DNA of 64,000 nt from Trifolium pratense (taxonomy: Eukaryota; Streptophyta; Magnoliopsida; Fabales; Fabaceae). Position 1 is the stretch's first letter, and the number at the start of each line of letters is the position of its first letter. The position numbers were made by a program, and so were the translations under genes. Below, piece after piece: positions 63,774 to 64,000 of this stretch. The notes beneath the pieces were generated by a model. That model worked only from the letters and a program-made list of their open reading frames with translations. It did not search any database and was not told where the DNA came from. The stretch covers positions 13,833,501-13,897,500 of the forward strand of contig NC_060059.1 in NCBI RefSeq assembly GCF_020283565.1, in the 5' to 3' direction.

Positions 63774-64000
63774 TTACGTTGCATAACTCAGTTGGACATA
63801 ACTCGGTTGGTAAGAGTTCAAATGTAAAAGGACATTACATTATTATGAACTATAATTAACGCCTTTATCAATTTTATAACTATGATTTTTAAAATATGAA
63901 ATACAAGCTTTCGTTGCCCTTTGGAACAAGGATTTGCTTCCGTTCATTGAAAAGGATGGAATCCTTTGATAGATATTGACAAAAGTAGTGCATACATCAT
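63774..64000. other. Right edge, no feature seen
   Basis: A short 'aactcagttgga/aactcggttggt' duplication (63785-63811) is visible; no coding potential was recognised before the window ends. Confidence 0.4.

Overview
This is a plant nuclear window. It has AT-rich intergenic DNA, genes split by many introns, SINEs, MITEs and LTR-retrotransposon remnants, and no bacterial-style operons. The protein sequences and the repeat families (including a TRIM-like 'gtaaggtgaggattg' repeat) suggest a legume of the Medicago/Trifolium group. That species guess is inference. I saw no CRISPR array, rRNA or intact tRNA gene.

I could assemble five protein-coding genes with intact reading frames, four of them spliced. 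From left to right they are: a vacuolar NHX-type cation/H+ antiporter (minus, 14 coding exons, 544 aa); a CDK-related kinase with an N-terminal MGC myristoylation-type start (minus, 7 coding exons, 586 aa); a single-exon, disordered KPIG-repeat protein of unknown function (minus, 648 aa); a gibberellin 20-oxidase (minus, 3 exons, 377 aa); a WDR48/UAF1-like WD40 protein (minus, 17 coding exons over 13.7 kb, 762 aa); and a kinesin-14 (plus, 10 coding exons, 627 aa). Of these six, the KPIG-repeat protein is the unspliced one. For each spliced gene the exon lengths sum to a continuous frame ending at one stop, which is the main support for the models. The genes are functionally unrelated neighbours, as is usual in plants.

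Most of the remaining sequence is transposon-derived. Kilobases 1-3 hold a MULE-like element with an internal array of hairpins. Introns of the NHX, kinase, oxidase, WDR48-like and kinesin genes carry MITEs, SINEs and TRIM/LTR pieces. The 4.5-kb intron of the WDR48-like gene holds a gypsy remnant, a hAT transposase remnant, a SINE with a clear target duplication and another terminal-inverted-repeat element. The right end (59.2-63.8 kb) is a transposon nest: a PIF/Harbinger element with a TAA duplication and both ORFs damaged, then a hAT-type element with an 8-bp duplication, itself split by a MULE-like element with a 9-bp duplication.

I found no clear new multi-gene system. The best leads are a 138-bp tandem duplication copying a splice acceptor in frame inside the WDR48-like gene, three GC-AG introns, the hairpin array, the uncharacterised KPIG-repeat protein, and several datable nested insertions.
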